The position numbers and the translations under genes were made by a program. From the NCBI GenBank assembly GCA_963780815.1, contig CAWADG010000005.1:248001-312000 (forward strand): DNA of 64,000 bases, in the 5' to 3' direction. The notes beneath the pieces are model-generated. The model saw nothing but the letters and a program-made list of their open reading frames with translations. It was not told where the DNA came from and did no database searches. Below, in pieces: positions 14,641 to 23,557 of this stretch (position 1 is the stretch's first letter; the number at the start of each line of letters is the position of its first letter). Source of the DNA: VRUE01 sp963780815. GTDB taxonomy: Bacteria > Actinomycetota > Thermoleophilia > Solirubrobacterales > 70-9.

Positions 14641-16287
14641 ATGGAGATCAAGCCGGACGAGATCGCATCGATTCTCAGGGAACGGATCGAGGGCATGGAC
14701 ACGGCGAGCGCCGACCTCACCGAGGTCGGCACGGTGCTGTCGGTCGCCGACGGCATCGCCCGGATCCACGGCCTCGACAACTGCATGGCGCTGGAGATGG
14801 TCGAGCTGCCGCACGGGGTCACGGGTCTCGCGCTCAACCTCGAGGCCGACAACGTCGGCGCCGTCCTCTTCGGCGAGTGGGACAAGATCGTCGAGGGCGA
14901 CACCGTCAAACGCACCGGCCACCTGCTGGAGATCCCGGTCGGCGATCAGCTCCTCGGGCGCCTGGTCGACCCGCTCGGGCGCCCGCTCGACGACAAGGGC
15001 GACATCGACACGTCCCAGACCCGACCGGCCGAGTTCAAAGCCCCCGGCGTCGTCCAGCGCCAGCCGGTCGAGGAGCCGGTCCAGACCGGCCTGATGTCGA
15101 TCGACGGGATGATCCCGATCGGCCGCGGCCAGCGAGAGCTGATCATCGGCGACCGCCAGACTGGGAAGACGGCGATCGCGATCGACACGATCATCAACAA
15201 CAAGGACAAGGATCTGATCTGCATCTACGTCGCGATCGGGCAGCGGATGGCGACCGTCGTCCAGCTGAAGGAGATCCTCGAGGAGAACGGGGCGATGGAG
15301 AACACGATCATCGTCGCCGCCCCCGCCGACGAGGCGGCTCCGATCAAGTACATCGCTCCCTACGCCGGCTGCGCGATGGGCGAGCACTTCCTCTACAACG
15401 GGAAAGCCGCGCTCTGCGTCTACGACGACCTCACCAAGCACGCGTATGCGTACCGCCAGATGTCGCTACTGCTGCGGCGCCCGCCGGGGCGCGAGGCCTA
15501 CCCGGGCGATGTCTTCTACCTGCACTCGCGCCTGCTCGAGCGGGCGGTCAAACTCAACGACGAGCTCGGCGGCGGCTCGCTGACGGCGCTGCCGATCATC
15601 GAGACCCAGGCCTCGGACGTCTCCGCCTACATCCCGACCAACGTAATCTCGATCACCGACGGCCAGATCTTCCTCGAGTCGGACCTCTTCAACTCGGGGG
15701 TGCGGCCGGCGATCAACGTCGGGATCTCGGTCTCGCGGGTGGGCGGCAACGCGCAGACCAAGGCGATGAAGAAGGTCGCCGGGAAATTGCGCCTCGACCT
15801 CTCCCAGTACCGCGACCTCGAGGCCTTCGCCCAGTTCGGCTCCGAGCTCGACCCCGAGACCCAGAAGTCGCTCAACCGGGGCGAGCGGCTAGTCGAGGTC
15901 CTGAAACAGAAAGAGCGCGACCCGCTCTCGGTCGGCGACCAGGTCGCCTCGATCTACTCGGGCACCGGCGGCTACCTGGACCGGATCAAGGTCGAGCGGG
16001 TGGGCGAGTTCCTCGCCGACCTGCGGGTCCGGCTCCACGCCGAGAACGCCGAGCTGCTGAGCCGGATCGAAGAGACCGGGAAGCTCGAGGATGAGGACGA
16101 GGAGGCGCTCGGCAAGGCGATCGCCGAGTTCGTCGACGACTTCGGCCCCGACTTCGACGAGCACGGCGACCCGCTCGAGACCGGCGAGTCGGACCGGGTT
16201 GCTTCCCTCGAGGAGCGCGAGAAGGGCTCCCACGTGCCGCAGGAGGAGAGCGAGGACGCCAAGGAGGAGGAGGCGGCTCCCGCCTAA
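14641..16287 (+). CDS. atpA: F1Fo ATP synthase subunit alpha
   Basis: Subunit alpha alternates with beta in the catalytic head and holds the non-catalytic nucleotide sites. The 548-residue protein has the Walker A GDRQTGKTAIAIDT (about 169-182) and the DDLTKHAYAYRQMSLLLRRP segment with the arginine-finger region. It is roughly 35-45 residues longer than usual because of an acidic, low-complexity tail (from about 505, ending KEEEAAPA). The tail is encoded right before a structured 165-bp insert that separates atpA from atpG. Confidence 0.97.
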   Translation: MEIKPDEIASILRERIEGMDTASADLTEVGTVLSVADGIARIHGLDNCMALEMVELPHGVTGLALNLEADNVGAVLFGEWDKIVEGDTVKRTGHLLEIPVGDQLLGRLVDPLGRPLDDKGDIDTSQTRPAEFKAPGVVQRQPVEEPVQTGLMSIDGMIPIGRGQRELIIGDRQTGKTAIAIDTIINNKDKDLICIYVAIGQRMATVVQLKEILEENGAMENTIIVAAPADEAAPIKYIAPYAGCAMGEHFLYNGKAALCVYDDLTKHAYAYRQMSLLLRRPPGREAYPGDVFYLHSRLLERAVKLNDELGGGSLTALPIIETQASDVSAYIPTNVISITDGQIFLESDLFNSGVRPAINVGISVSRVGGNAQTKAMKKVAGKLRLDLSQYRDLEAFAQFGSELDPETQKSLNRGERLVEVLKQKERDPLSVGDQVASIYSGTGGYLDRIKVERVGEFLADLRVRLHAENAELLSRIEETGKLEDEDEEALGKAIAEFVDDFGPDFDEHGDPLETGESDRVASLEEREKGSHVPQEESEDAKEEEAAPA

Positions 16288-16452
16288 AGGCGGCCGTCCC
16301 CCCAACTACGCACACACGGATGACCCCCATGTCTCATCGCATATCCGCGTCCTCGGGCTCGCCTTTGGCACCACCAAAGGCATCGCCCTGCGTCCTTGAT
16401 CTGCTCGGACATGTCGGTCCCCGCACGCACGTCGCTGGAAGGACGGCCGCCT
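16288..16452. repeat. Palindrome-bounded insert between atpA and atpG
   Basis: The gap begins with AGGCGGCCGTCC (16288-16299), directly after the atpA stop, and ends with its perfect 12-bp inverted copy GGACGGCCGCCT (16441-16452), one base before the atpG ATG. Inside is another perfect hairpin, GCCTTTGG / CCAAAGGC (16361-16368, 16374-16381), with a five-base loop. All other junctions in the operon are 31 bases or fewer, so this looks inserted. It contains no ORF and no T-tract. It may lower or separate expression of the downstream subunits. Confidence 0.75.
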
Positions 16453-16453
16453 G

Positions 16454-17374
16454 ATGGCGACCCAGAAGGAAGTCAAGAACCGCATCGCCTCGGTCAAGAA
16501 CATCAACAAGATCACGCGGGCGATGGAGATGGTGGCGGCGGCGCGTCTGCGCCGCGCCGAGCAGCGGATCGAGGCCCTGCGCCCCTACGCCGAGGGGATG
16601 AGGAGGCTGACCCGGCGGGCGGCCGAGAACGCCGGCGGGGTCCCGCGCGTGCCGGTGCTCGAAGAGCACGACTCCGAAAAGCGGGTCGGAGTGCTGCTGA
16701 TCACCGGCGACCGCGGGCTCGCCGGGGCCTTCAACACGAACATCATCCGCGACGGGATGCGCCTCGGCACCGACCTGCGCGAGCGCGGCGTCGAGCCCGA
16801 CTTCTCCGCCGTCGGCCGCAAGGGCGTCTCCGCCCTCACCTTCCGCAAACAGGACCTGAGCGGGACCTACATCGGGTTCACCGACCGGCCCGCCTTCGCC
16901 AACGCCCGTGAGATCGGCGAGGAGCTGACCGCGCGCTACGTCGACGGCGAGGTCGACCGGGTCGAGCTCGTCTACAACCGCTACGTCTCGCCGCTGACCC
17001 AGCACGTCTGGCGCCAGACCCTGCTGCCGATGCAGCAGGCGGAGGTGATCGGCGAGGGGGTCGCCGAGGAGGAGGCCGCGGGCGAGCCGACCGAGGCCGA
17101 GCGCGCCCACGAAGCGGCGCTCTGGGAGTACGAGCCCGAGGCCGAGGTACTGCTCGCGCGGCTGATCCCGGAGTACGTGAACATCTCGGTGTACCGGGCG
17201 CTGCTCGAGTCGGCCGCTTCCGAGCTGGGGGCGCGGATGACCGCGATGCGAAACGCGGCGGAGAACGCCGAGACGATGATCGACGACCTGACGCTCGAGA
17301 TGAACAGGGTCAGGCAGTCGGAGATCACGCAGGAGATCCTCGAGGTTGTCGCCGGCGCCGAGGGGTTGGGTTAA
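16454..17374 (+). CDS. atpG: F1Fo ATP synthase subunit gamma
   Basis: Subunit gamma is the rotor shaft. The 306-residue protein has the two conserved terminal helices: KNRIASVKNINKITRAMEMV (about 8-27) and SELGARMTAMRNAAENAETM near the end. GVLLITGDRGLAGAFNTNI is the start of the globular domain. An inserted stretch of about 15 residues rich in Glu and Ala (about 200-215) follows the globular part. The ATG at 16454 is one base after the palindromic insert, whose right arm may hide the ribosome site. Confidence 0.96.
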   Translation: MATQKEVKNRIASVKNINKITRAMEMVAAARLRRAEQRIEALRPYAEGMRRLTRRAAENAGGVPRVPVLEEHDSEKRVGVLLITGDRGLAGAFNTNIIRDGMRLGTDLRERGVEPDFSAVGRKGVSALTFRKQDLSGTYIGFTDRPAFANAREIGEELTARYVDGEVDRVELVYNRYVSPLTQHVWRQTLLPMQQAEVIGEGVAEEEAAGEPTEAERAHEAALWEYEPEAEVLLARLIPEYVNISVYRALLESAASELGARMTAMRNAAENAETMIDDLTLEMNRVRQSEITQEILEVVAGAEGLG

Positions 17375-17405
17375 CGAGTTTCAGAACGATCAAGCAAAGG
17401 AAGCG

Positions 17406-18830
17406 ATGTCTGAGAGCAACGGAGCGAATGTAGGGCGTGTGGAGCAGGTGACCGGCGTCGTCGTCGACGCCTACTTCCCGGAGCAGCTGCCGGAGATCTA
17501 CACGGCGCTGCGGATCGAGATGGGAGGGGACGGGGACGGCGAACCGACCGATCTCGTCTGCGAGGTGCAGCAGCACCTGGGCGACGACCGTGTCCGCGCC
17601 GTGGCGATGGACGCAACCGACGGCCTCAAGCGCGGCGACCGCGTGATCGACACTGGAGACCCGATCACGGTGCCGGTCGGCGACGTGACTCTGGGCCGGA
17701 TCTTCAATCTGCTCGGCGAGCCGATCGACGAGGGCGCCGAGGTCGAGGGCGGCGAGCGATGGCCGATCCACCGCCCGGCCCCGTCCGCGTCGGACCTGGC
17801 GCCGACCCAGGAGATCCTCGAGACCGGGATCAAGGTCATCGACCTTCTCGCGCCATACGCGAAAGGCGGCAAGGTCGGCCTCTTCGGCGGCGCCGGCGTC
17901 GGCAAGACGGTGCTGATCCAGGAGCTGATCCGCAACATCGCCGAGGAGCACTCCGGCCTGTCTGCGTTCGTCGGGGTCGGCGAGCGCTCCCGCGAGGGAA
18001 ACGACCTCTGGCTCGAGATGAAAGAGTCGGGCGTGATCGAAAAGACCATGCTCGTCTTCGGCCAGATGAACGAGCCCCCGGGCGCCCGTCTCCGGGTCGC
18101 CCTCTCCGGGCTGACGATGGCCGAGTACTACCGCGAGCAGGGCGGCCAGGACGTGCTGCTCTTCATCGACAACATCTTCCGCTTCGTCCAGGCGGGGTCC
18201 GAGGTCTCAGCCCTGCTCGGCCGGATGCCGTCGGCGGTCGGCTACCAGCCGACCCTGGAGACCGAGATGGGCGGGCTGCAGGAGCGGATCACCTCGACCG
18301 ATCGCGGCTCCGTCACCTCGATCCAGGCCGTCTACGTCCCCGCCGACGACTACACCGACCCGGCGCCGGCCTCGGTGTTCGCCCACCTCAACGCCACTAC
18401 GGCGCTGTCGCGGGCGATCTCGGAGAAAGGCATCTACCCGGCGGTCGACCCGCTCGACTCGAGCTCGACGATCCTCAAGCCGGACATCCTCGGCGAGGAC
18501 CACTATCGGACCGCGACCGAGGTCCAGAAGGTGTTGCAGCGCTACAAGGAGCTGCAGGACATCATCGCGATCCTCGGCATCGACGAGCTCTCCGACGAGG
18601 ACAAGCAGACCGTTTCCCGGGCACGGAAGATCGAGCGTTTCCTCAGCCAGCCGTTCTTCGTCGCCGAGCAGTTCACCGGCCGCGGCGGCGAGTACGTGCC
18701 GATCGCCGAGACGGTCCGCGGCTTCCGCGAGATCCTCGACGGCGAGCACGATGATCTCTCCGAGGGGGCCTTTTACATGCAGGGCTCGATCGATCAGGTG
18801 ACGGAGAACGCGAGCAAGGCGAAGGCCTAG
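17406..18830 (+). CDS. atpD: F1Fo ATP synthase subunit beta
   Basis: Subunit beta carries the catalytic sites for ATP synthesis. The 474-residue protein has Walker A GGAGVGKTVLIQEL (about 160-173), the GERSREGNDL segment with the catalytic glutamate, and the Walker B region VLLFIDNIFRF. Its C-terminus has the helical domain containing DELSDED, the beta hallmark (DELSEED in other species). The ATG at 17406 has AAAGGAAG upstream. A longer frame from 17346 adds residues overlapping atpG and is not needed. The atpC TTG follows after three bases. Confidence 0.97.
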   Translation: MSESNGANVGRVEQVTGVVVDAYFPEQLPEIYTALRIEMGGDGDGEPTDLVCEVQQHLGDDRVRAVAMDATDGLKRGDRVIDTGDPITVPVGDVTLGRIFNLLGEPIDEGAEVEGGERWPIHRPAPSASDLAPTQEILETGIKVIDLLAPYAKGGKVGLFGGAGVGKTVLIQELIRNIAEEHSGLSAFVGVGERSREGNDLWLEMKESGVIEKTMLVFGQMNEPPGARLRVALSGLTMAEYYREQGGQDVLLFIDNIFRFVQAGSEVSALLGRMPSAVGYQPTLETEMGGLQERITSTDRGSVTSIQAVYVPADDYTDPAPASVFAHLNATTALSRAISEKGIYPAVDPLDSSSTILKPDILGEDHYRTATEVQKVLQRYKELQDIIAILGIDELSDEDKQTVSRARKIERFLSQPFFVAEQFTGRGGEYVPIAETVRGFREILDGEHDDLSEGAFYMQGSIDQVTENASKAKA

Positions 18831-18833
18831 GCG

Positions 18834-19247
18834 TTGGCGGGGGAGTCCAAATTCGAGGTCGAGGTCCTCACCCCGGAGGGCGAGGTCTTCAACGGCGAGG
18901 TGCGCCAGGTCTCGACCCGGACGGCCGGCGGCGAGATCGGGATCCTCGCCAACCACGCGCCGCTGCTGGCCGAACTGCGGCCGGCCGAGTTGCGCCTCCA
19001 CATGAGCGACTCCGAGACACTGCGCTACGCCCAGGCCCACGGCTGGCTCCAGGTGTTCGGCAACCACGCCCGCCTCTTGGTCGAGGAGGCGATCTCGCCC
19101 GATGACCTCGACCCCTCGACGCTCAAAGAGCAGCTCTCCGACGCCAATCGGCGCTTCGATGAGGCCGACGAGGGCAGCGCGGCCCGCGGCCGGGCAGAAA
19201 AGGATCGCGACCGAACCGAGACGTTCCTCTCCATCGCGGGGGGATGA
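18834..19247 (+). CDS. atpC: F1Fo ATP synthase subunit epsilon
   Basis: Subunit epsilon joins gamma to the c ring and can inhibit ATP hydrolysis. The 137-residue protein has the N-terminal beta sandwich (FEVEVLTPEGEVFNGEVRQV, then GEIGILANHAPLLAEL, the family signature) and a C-terminal helical hairpin of about 40 residues that could adopt the inhibitory state. The TTG at 18834 is three bases after the atpD stop. It closes the operon; a large imperfect palindrome follows and may mark the transcript end. Confidence 0.95.
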   Translation: MAGESKFEVEVLTPEGEVFNGEVRQVSTRTAGGEIGILANHAPLLAELRPAELRLHMSDSETLRYAQAHGWLQVFGNHARLLVEEAISPDDLDPSTLKEQLSDANRRFDEADEGSAARGRAEKDRDRTETFLSIAGG

Positions 19248-19255
19248 GAGGCCAT

Positions 19256-19408
19256 CGAGATGTTGATTCCCCTTCGGCGGAATTGAGGTCGCTCGGACCC
19301 AAGGCATTGGCTCCCGATGGATGAGCGCGGGCTGCGCCCGCGCGGACGCAAGATTGCATTTCGCCGCTTCGCGACATTCCGGCGAAGGGGCATGAACATC
19401 TCCATCGA
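19256..19408. repeat. Imperfect palindrome with a central hairpin downstream of atpC
   Basis: The left arm (about 19256-19284, with AGATGTT, CCCCTTCG and CGGAAT) and right arm (about 19376-19405) are inverted copies with three or four mismatches. The centre has a perfect 8-bp hairpin, GCGCGGGC / GCCCGCGC (19325-19332, 19336-19343), with loop TGC. The 227-bp gap between atpC and the M20 gene holds no gene that I can support. A small open frame (19322-19396) crosses the hairpin and is not convincing. The palindrome could define the 3' end of the atp transcript. Confidence 0.65.
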
Positions 19409-19474
19409 AGCTCGTCGACGCTGCGAGGGTCTTGGCGAGGAACAGCCTCGGTTAGGCGACGAGCAGGTAGCCCG

Positions 19475-20569
19475 ATGACCGAGGAGATGGAGGCGCTCGC
19501 GGAGCGGTTGATCGCCTACGACACGTCGGAGGCCGAGGCGGTGCTGGAAGCGGCTGGGTTCGTGAAGGGCTGGCTCGAGGCACGGGGGATTGAGGCAGAG
19601 CACGAGGAGGTCCGGGGATTGCCGGTGCTGAAGGCCGAGGTCGGCGCGGTCGAGGGCCCGACCGTGGTCCTACACGGGCACCTCGATGTCGTGCCCGGGC
19701 GACCGGGTCAGTTCGACCCGAGAGTCGACGGTGACCGCCTGTATGGCCGCGGCAGCTATGACATGAAGGGCGCGCTGGCGGCGATGCTGGTGACCACGGC
19801 GGCGATGCGCGACCAGGACGAGGTCCGGGTCAGGCTCGGGATCGTCGGCGACGAGGAGTCCGAGGAGGAGGCCGAACGGGGAAGCGACCGGCTCGTCGAC
19901 AGCGGCTTCATCGGCGACTTCGCGATCACCGGCGAGCCCACCGACCTCCAGATCGGAGTCGAGGCAAAGGGGGTGCTGGCGCTGCGCCTGGAGGTCGCCG
20001 GGGTGGCGGCGCACGGGGCGACGCCGTGGCTGGGGGACAATGCGGCGCTGCGCGCGGTCGACGTTTTCCGCAGTATCGAGTCGCTACCGTTTGCCCGACA
20101 GAGTTCAGAGCTGTTCGACCGCCCCTCGATCAACCTCGGCCGGATCCTGGGCGGCGACGCCCTCAACAAGGTGCCCGACCGATGCGCGATCGACGTCGAT
20201 ATCCGCTACCTGCCAGATCAGGACCCCGCCATGATCCTCGATCAGGTCCGGGGGCTGCCCGACGCCGCCCAAGTTGCGCAGCTGTTCACCCGGCCGCCGG
20301 CCGTCGTCGACCGCGACCTGCCCTATGTGCGGGCGCTCCGCGACGCCGCCTCCGCGCATCACGAGGGGGAGCCGATGAGCGTGGGCCGGGATGGCGCATC
20401 CGACGCGGTCTCGTTCCTCCGGGTCGGCGTCCCGGCGGTCGAGTTCGGCCCGGTCGGCGACGGGCACCACGGCCCGGGGGAGTGGGTCTCGGTCTCCTCG
20501 CTGCTCACCTACCGGCAGACGCTCGAGTCATTCCTGCGGGCCGTGCCCGAGCGCCTGGCCGATGATTGA
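19475..20569 (+). CDS. M20 family metallopeptidase (ArgE/DapE-like deacylase)
   Basis: The family uses two zinc ions to cut small amide bonds, for example in N-acetylornithine or succinyl-diaminopimelate. The 364-residue protein has HGHLDVVPG, DRLYGRGSYDMKGALAAML and VGDEESEEEAE, which supply the first metal ligands and catalytic Glu, and GEPTDLQIGVEAKG. The dimerisation lid lies at about 170-280. The late histidine is in VGDGHHGPGEWVS. The substrate cannot be read from sequence. The ATG at 19475 follows GAGCAGGTAGCCCG. The next gene, an LCP protein, overlaps its stop by eight bases, so they are co-transcribed. Confidence 0.88.
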   Translation: MTEEMEALAERLIAYDTSEAEAVLEAAGFVKGWLEARGIEAEHEEVRGLPVLKAEVGAVEGPTVVLHGHLDVVPGRPGQFDPRVDGDRLYGRGSYDMKGALAAMLVTTAAMRDQDEVRVRLGIVGDEESEEEAERGSDRLVDSGFIGDFAITGEPTDLQIGVEAKGVLALRLEVAGVAAHGATPWLGDNAALRAVDVFRSIESLPFARQSSELFDRPSINLGRILGGDALNKVPDRCAIDVDIRYLPDQDPAMILDQVRGLPDAAQVAQLFTRPPAVVDRDLPYVRALRDAASAHHEGEPMSVGRDGASDAVSFLRVGVPAVEFGPVGDGHHGPGEWVSVSSLLTYRQTLESFLRAVPERLADD

Positions 20570-22178
20570 GGAGCCGTTCAAGAAGCCGCCGCCTGCCGGC
20601 GACTTCGAGCCACCTCCGAAGCCGAAGCGCTACTGGTGGCGGTTCCTGCTCGCCGCCGTCGTGATCATTGTCGCCTGCGGTTCTGCGACCGCGGTCAGCG
20701 CTCTCCTCTACGTCGGCAGCATCGCCGACGCGCTCTCCCACAACCACGTCCTTGAGAACAAAGTCCAGAAGTTCCTCGCCCAGACCAACGGCGGCGACCC
20801 GGAGAACATCCTCATCATCGGCTCCGACAAACGCGCCAGCGAACCCGAAGACCCGGGTCGGTCGGACACGACGATCCTGCTCCGGCTCGATCCCGACAAG
20901 AACGTGATCTCGTTGATGTCGATCCCGCGCGACCTCAAGACCGAAATCCCGGGCGTCGGGACCAACAAGTTCAACGCGGCGTATACCTATGGCGGCCCGA
21001 AGCTGACCCTCCAGGTGGTCAAGGAAATGACCGGCCTGCCGATCAACCATGTCGTCAACGTCGACTACCTCGGCTTTGTCCGGGCGGTCGACGCGATCGG
21101 GTGCGTGTACATCGACGTCGATCGCCGCTACTACCACTCGAACGCCGGCCTGCCGGTTTCCGAACAGTATTCGGAAATCAACATCAAGCCGGGCTATCAG
21201 CTCCTCTGCGGGAAAAAGGCGCTCCAGTACGTCCGCTATCGCCACACCGACACCGACCTGGTCCGCGCGGGGCGCCAGCAGGACTTCCTCAGCGATGCCC
21301 GCCAGCGGGTCCCGATCGCCGACCTCGTCCTCGACAAACACCAGCTGATCGACATCTTCACCGAATACACGACCTCGGACATCAGCGACGCCGAGACGAT
21401 GCTGCAGGTCCTGAAACTGTTCGTCGCCTCACGCAACTCGACGATCAACGAGGTCAACTTCCCGGCCGAACTCGGGCCGAGCTACGTCTACGCCTCCTCC
21501 TCGATGATCGAAGAAGCGGTCGAAAAGTTCCTCGGCAGCGAAGCAAGCGGCGGCCCCCGCGGCTCGCTCGACAGCGAACCGGGCGGCTCCAGCGGCGGCA
21601 ACGGGAACGGCAAGAAGGCCAAGAAGCACGCAAAGCCGAAGCTGGAGGCGAAGTCGCCGGGAAACGACGGGCTCGTCCCGGCCAGGGAAGCGGGCGAACT
21701 CGAGGCGGCGTCCGTCGCCCGGAAGGTCAGCGCCGGCTTCCCGGTCTTCTACCCGACCAGGCTGCCGTCGGGCGCCGCCTACGAGGAAACCGACCCCTAC
21801 CTCCACATCGTCGACCCGCGCGTCTATCACCTCAAGGACACCGACGGCAATCGCCACGGCGCCTACCGGATGGTCGCGACCCTCGAACTCCCCGACGGGG
21901 TTCACTACTTCGGCCTGCAGGGGATCCAGGGGTGGAGCGACCCGCCGATCCTCAACGATCCGAGCCTGACCGAAACTATCCACGGCCGCGAATACGACAT
22001 CTTCCTCGACGGCGATCGGATAAAGATGATCGCCTGGCACCGGGGCGACAACACCTACTGGGTGTCGAACAGCCTGCTGCGGGTCCTGACCAATGACCAG
22101 ATGGTCGGGATCGCCCGCTCGGCCGAGGTGAAGATCCCGGACCAGAAGCGACGGAAGCGAAAGAAGGCGAACGGGTGA
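20562..22178 (+). CDS. LCP (LytR-CpsA-Psr) family envelope polymer transferase with an extra C-terminal domain
   Basis: LCP proteins move undecaprenyl-linked glycopolymers onto peptidoglycan outside the membrane. The 538-residue protein has a cytoplasmic Pro-rich start, one membrane helix (about 27-50), then the LCP domain with ILIIGSDKRA, RSDTTILLRLD, MSIPRDLKTEIPG, NKFNAAYTYGG and KALQYVRYRHTDTDLVRAGR. After a Gly/Ser/Lys-rich linker (about 340-370) comes a domain of about 140 residues (FPVFYPTRLPSG to YWVSNSLLRVLTNDQMVGI) that I do not recognise firmly. Glutamate is often GAA here, unlike the neighbouring genes. The ATG at 20562 overlaps the M20 stop, and its stop overlaps the next GTG. 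Confidence 0.88.
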   Translation: MIEEPFKKPPPAGDFEPPPKPKRYWWRFLLAAVVIIVACGSATAVSALLYVGSIADALSHNHVLENKVQKFLAQTNGGDPENILIIGSDKRASEPEDPGRSDTTILLRLDPDKNVISLMSIPRDLKTEIPGVGTNKFNAAYTYGGPKLTLQVVKEMTGLPINHVVNVDYLGFVRAVDAIGCVYIDVDRRYYHSNAGLPVSEQYSEINIKPGYQLLCGKKALQYVRYRHTDTDLVRAGRQQDFLSDARQRVPIADLVLDKHQLIDIFTEYTTSDISDAETMLQVLKLFVASRNSTINEVNFPAELGPSYVYASSSMIEEAVEKFLGSEASGGPRGSLDSEPGGSSGGNGNGKKAKKHAKPKLEAKSPGNDGLVPAREAGELEAASVARKVSAGFPVFYPTRLPSGAAYEETDPYLHIVDPRVYHLKDTDGNRHGAYRMVATLELPDGVHYFGLQGIQGWSDPPILNDPSLTETIHGREYDIFLDGDRIKMIAWHRGDNTYWVSNSLLRVLTNDQMVGIARSAEVKIPDQKRRKRKKANG

Positions 22179-23485
22179 CTGAGCGAGAGCCGATAGGGGT
22201 GATCGGAGTCGGGTGGGTCGGCCTGGTGACGGCCGCCTGCTTCGCCGAGCTCGGCCACGAGGTGATCGCGCGCGACATCCTCCCCGAGAAGGTCGAGTCG
22301 CTCTCGCGGGGCGAGACGACGATCCACGAGCCGGACCTCGACGAGCTGCTCCGCAAGAACGCCGAGCGCCTCACCTTCACGACCGAGATGGGTGAGCTCC
22401 TCGACCGGGCGCGGCTGTTGTTCGTCTGCGTCGACACCCCGCCGACCCACTCGGGCGACGCCGATCTCAGCCGCGTGCGCTCGGTCGTCGAGGAGCTCGA
22501 GACCGAAGGCCAGCACGTCTTGGTGATGAAGAGCACGGTCCCGGCCGGCACCGGCAACGCGATCCGCCGCGACCTCCCGGGGCTCGCCTACGTCTCCTGC
22601 CCCGAGTTCCTCAAGGAGGGCAGCGCGGTCGCCGACTTCCTCAACCCGGACCGGGTCGTGGTCGGCGCCGATCCCGGTGACGAGGAGGCGGGGGACATGG
22701 TCTCCGCGCTCTACGAGCCGCTCGGCGGCGACCTAGTCCGGACCGACGTCACCAGCGCCGAGATGATCAAGCTCGCCTCGAATGCGTTCCTCGCGACGAA
22801 GATCTCGTTCATCAACGAGATCGCCAACGTCTGCGAGGAGGTCGGCGCCGACGTCGGCGAGGTCTCCCGCGGGATGGGCCTCGACGAGCGGATCGGCCCG
22901 CGGTTCCTCAATGCGGGCATCGGCTGGGGCGGCAGCTGCTTCGGCAAGGACACGATCGCGCTCAAGAAGCTGGCCGGGAACAGCGGCTACCACTTCCAGC
23001 TCCTGAGCGCGGTGATCGAGGTCAACGAGCTGCAGAAGCGTCGCGTGGTCGGCAAGCTGAAGAAGCACCTCGGCTCGCTGGCCGGCAAGCGGATCGCCCT
23101 TCTCGGTCTCGCCTTCAAGCCGGACACCGACGACATGCGCGACGCGTCCAGCCTCGTGCTCGCGGCGCGCCTCGAGGGAGAGGGGGCCGAGGCGGTCGCC
23201 TACGACCCGGTCGCCGGGGAGCGGGCCGGGGTACTGCTGCCGACGGTCGAGCAGGCGCCCTCCGCGCTCGAGGCCCTCGATGGCGCCGACGCCGCGGTGC
23301 TGGTCACCGAGTGGCCGGAGTTCGCCGAGCTCGACTGGGGCCGAGCGGCGACGGCGATGGCCCGTCCGCTGCTCGTCGACGGCCGCAACTTCCTCGACCC
23401 CGATGCGCTGCGCGCTGCGGGTTTCGAGTACGAGGGGATCGGCCGGGCTCAGGCGGCCGGCCCCGCCCGGTCAAGGGCCGACTGA
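22175..23485 (+). CDS. UDP-glucose 6-dehydrogenase family protein
   Basis: The enzyme oxidises a UDP-hexose to the uronic acid with two NAD. The 436-residue protein starts with a Rossmann motif (GVIGVGWVGLVTAACFAELG) and has FVCVDTPPT. The catalytic cysteine is in WGGSCFGKD, about residue 250, and the C-terminal domain begins ALLGLAFKPDTDDMRDASS. UDP-glucose is the likely substrate, but the UDP-ManNAc dehydrogenase branch is possible. The GTG at 22175 overlaps the LCP stop. Together with the LCP protein and the following nucleotidyltransferases it forms an envelope sugar cluster. Confidence 0.88.
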   Translation: MTEREPIGVIGVGWVGLVTAACFAELGHEVIARDILPEKVESLSRGETTIHEPDLDELLRKNAERLTFTTEMGELLDRARLLFVCVDTPPTHSGDADLSRVRSVVEELETEGQHVLVMKSTVPAGTGNAIRRDLPGLAYVSCPEFLKEGSAVADFLNPDRVVVGADPGDEEAGDMVSALYEPLGGDLVRTDVTSAEMIKLASNAFLATKISFINEIANVCEEVGADVGEVSRGMGLDERIGPRFLNAGIGWGGSCFGKDTIALKKLAGNSGYHFQLLSAVIEVNELQKRRVVGKLKKHLGSLAGKRIALLGLAFKPDTDDMRDASSLVLAARLEGEGAEAVAYDPVAGERAGVLLPTVEQAPSALEALDGADAAVLVTEWPEFAELDWGRAATAMARPLLVDGRNFLDPDALRAAGFEYEGIGRAQAAGPARSRAD

Positions 23486-23557
23486 GCTGGTGGCTCGTCC
23501 GGCGAATCCCGTCACCGACCTGGCGGCTGCAAACCAGCGCCCGCGGACGGGCCACTA

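Noticed and set aside
19322..19396. 24-residue ORF beginning M-S-A in the palindrome after atpC
   Set aside because: It crosses the central hairpin, does not reach the next gene, and lacks the W-F core of the leader peptides.
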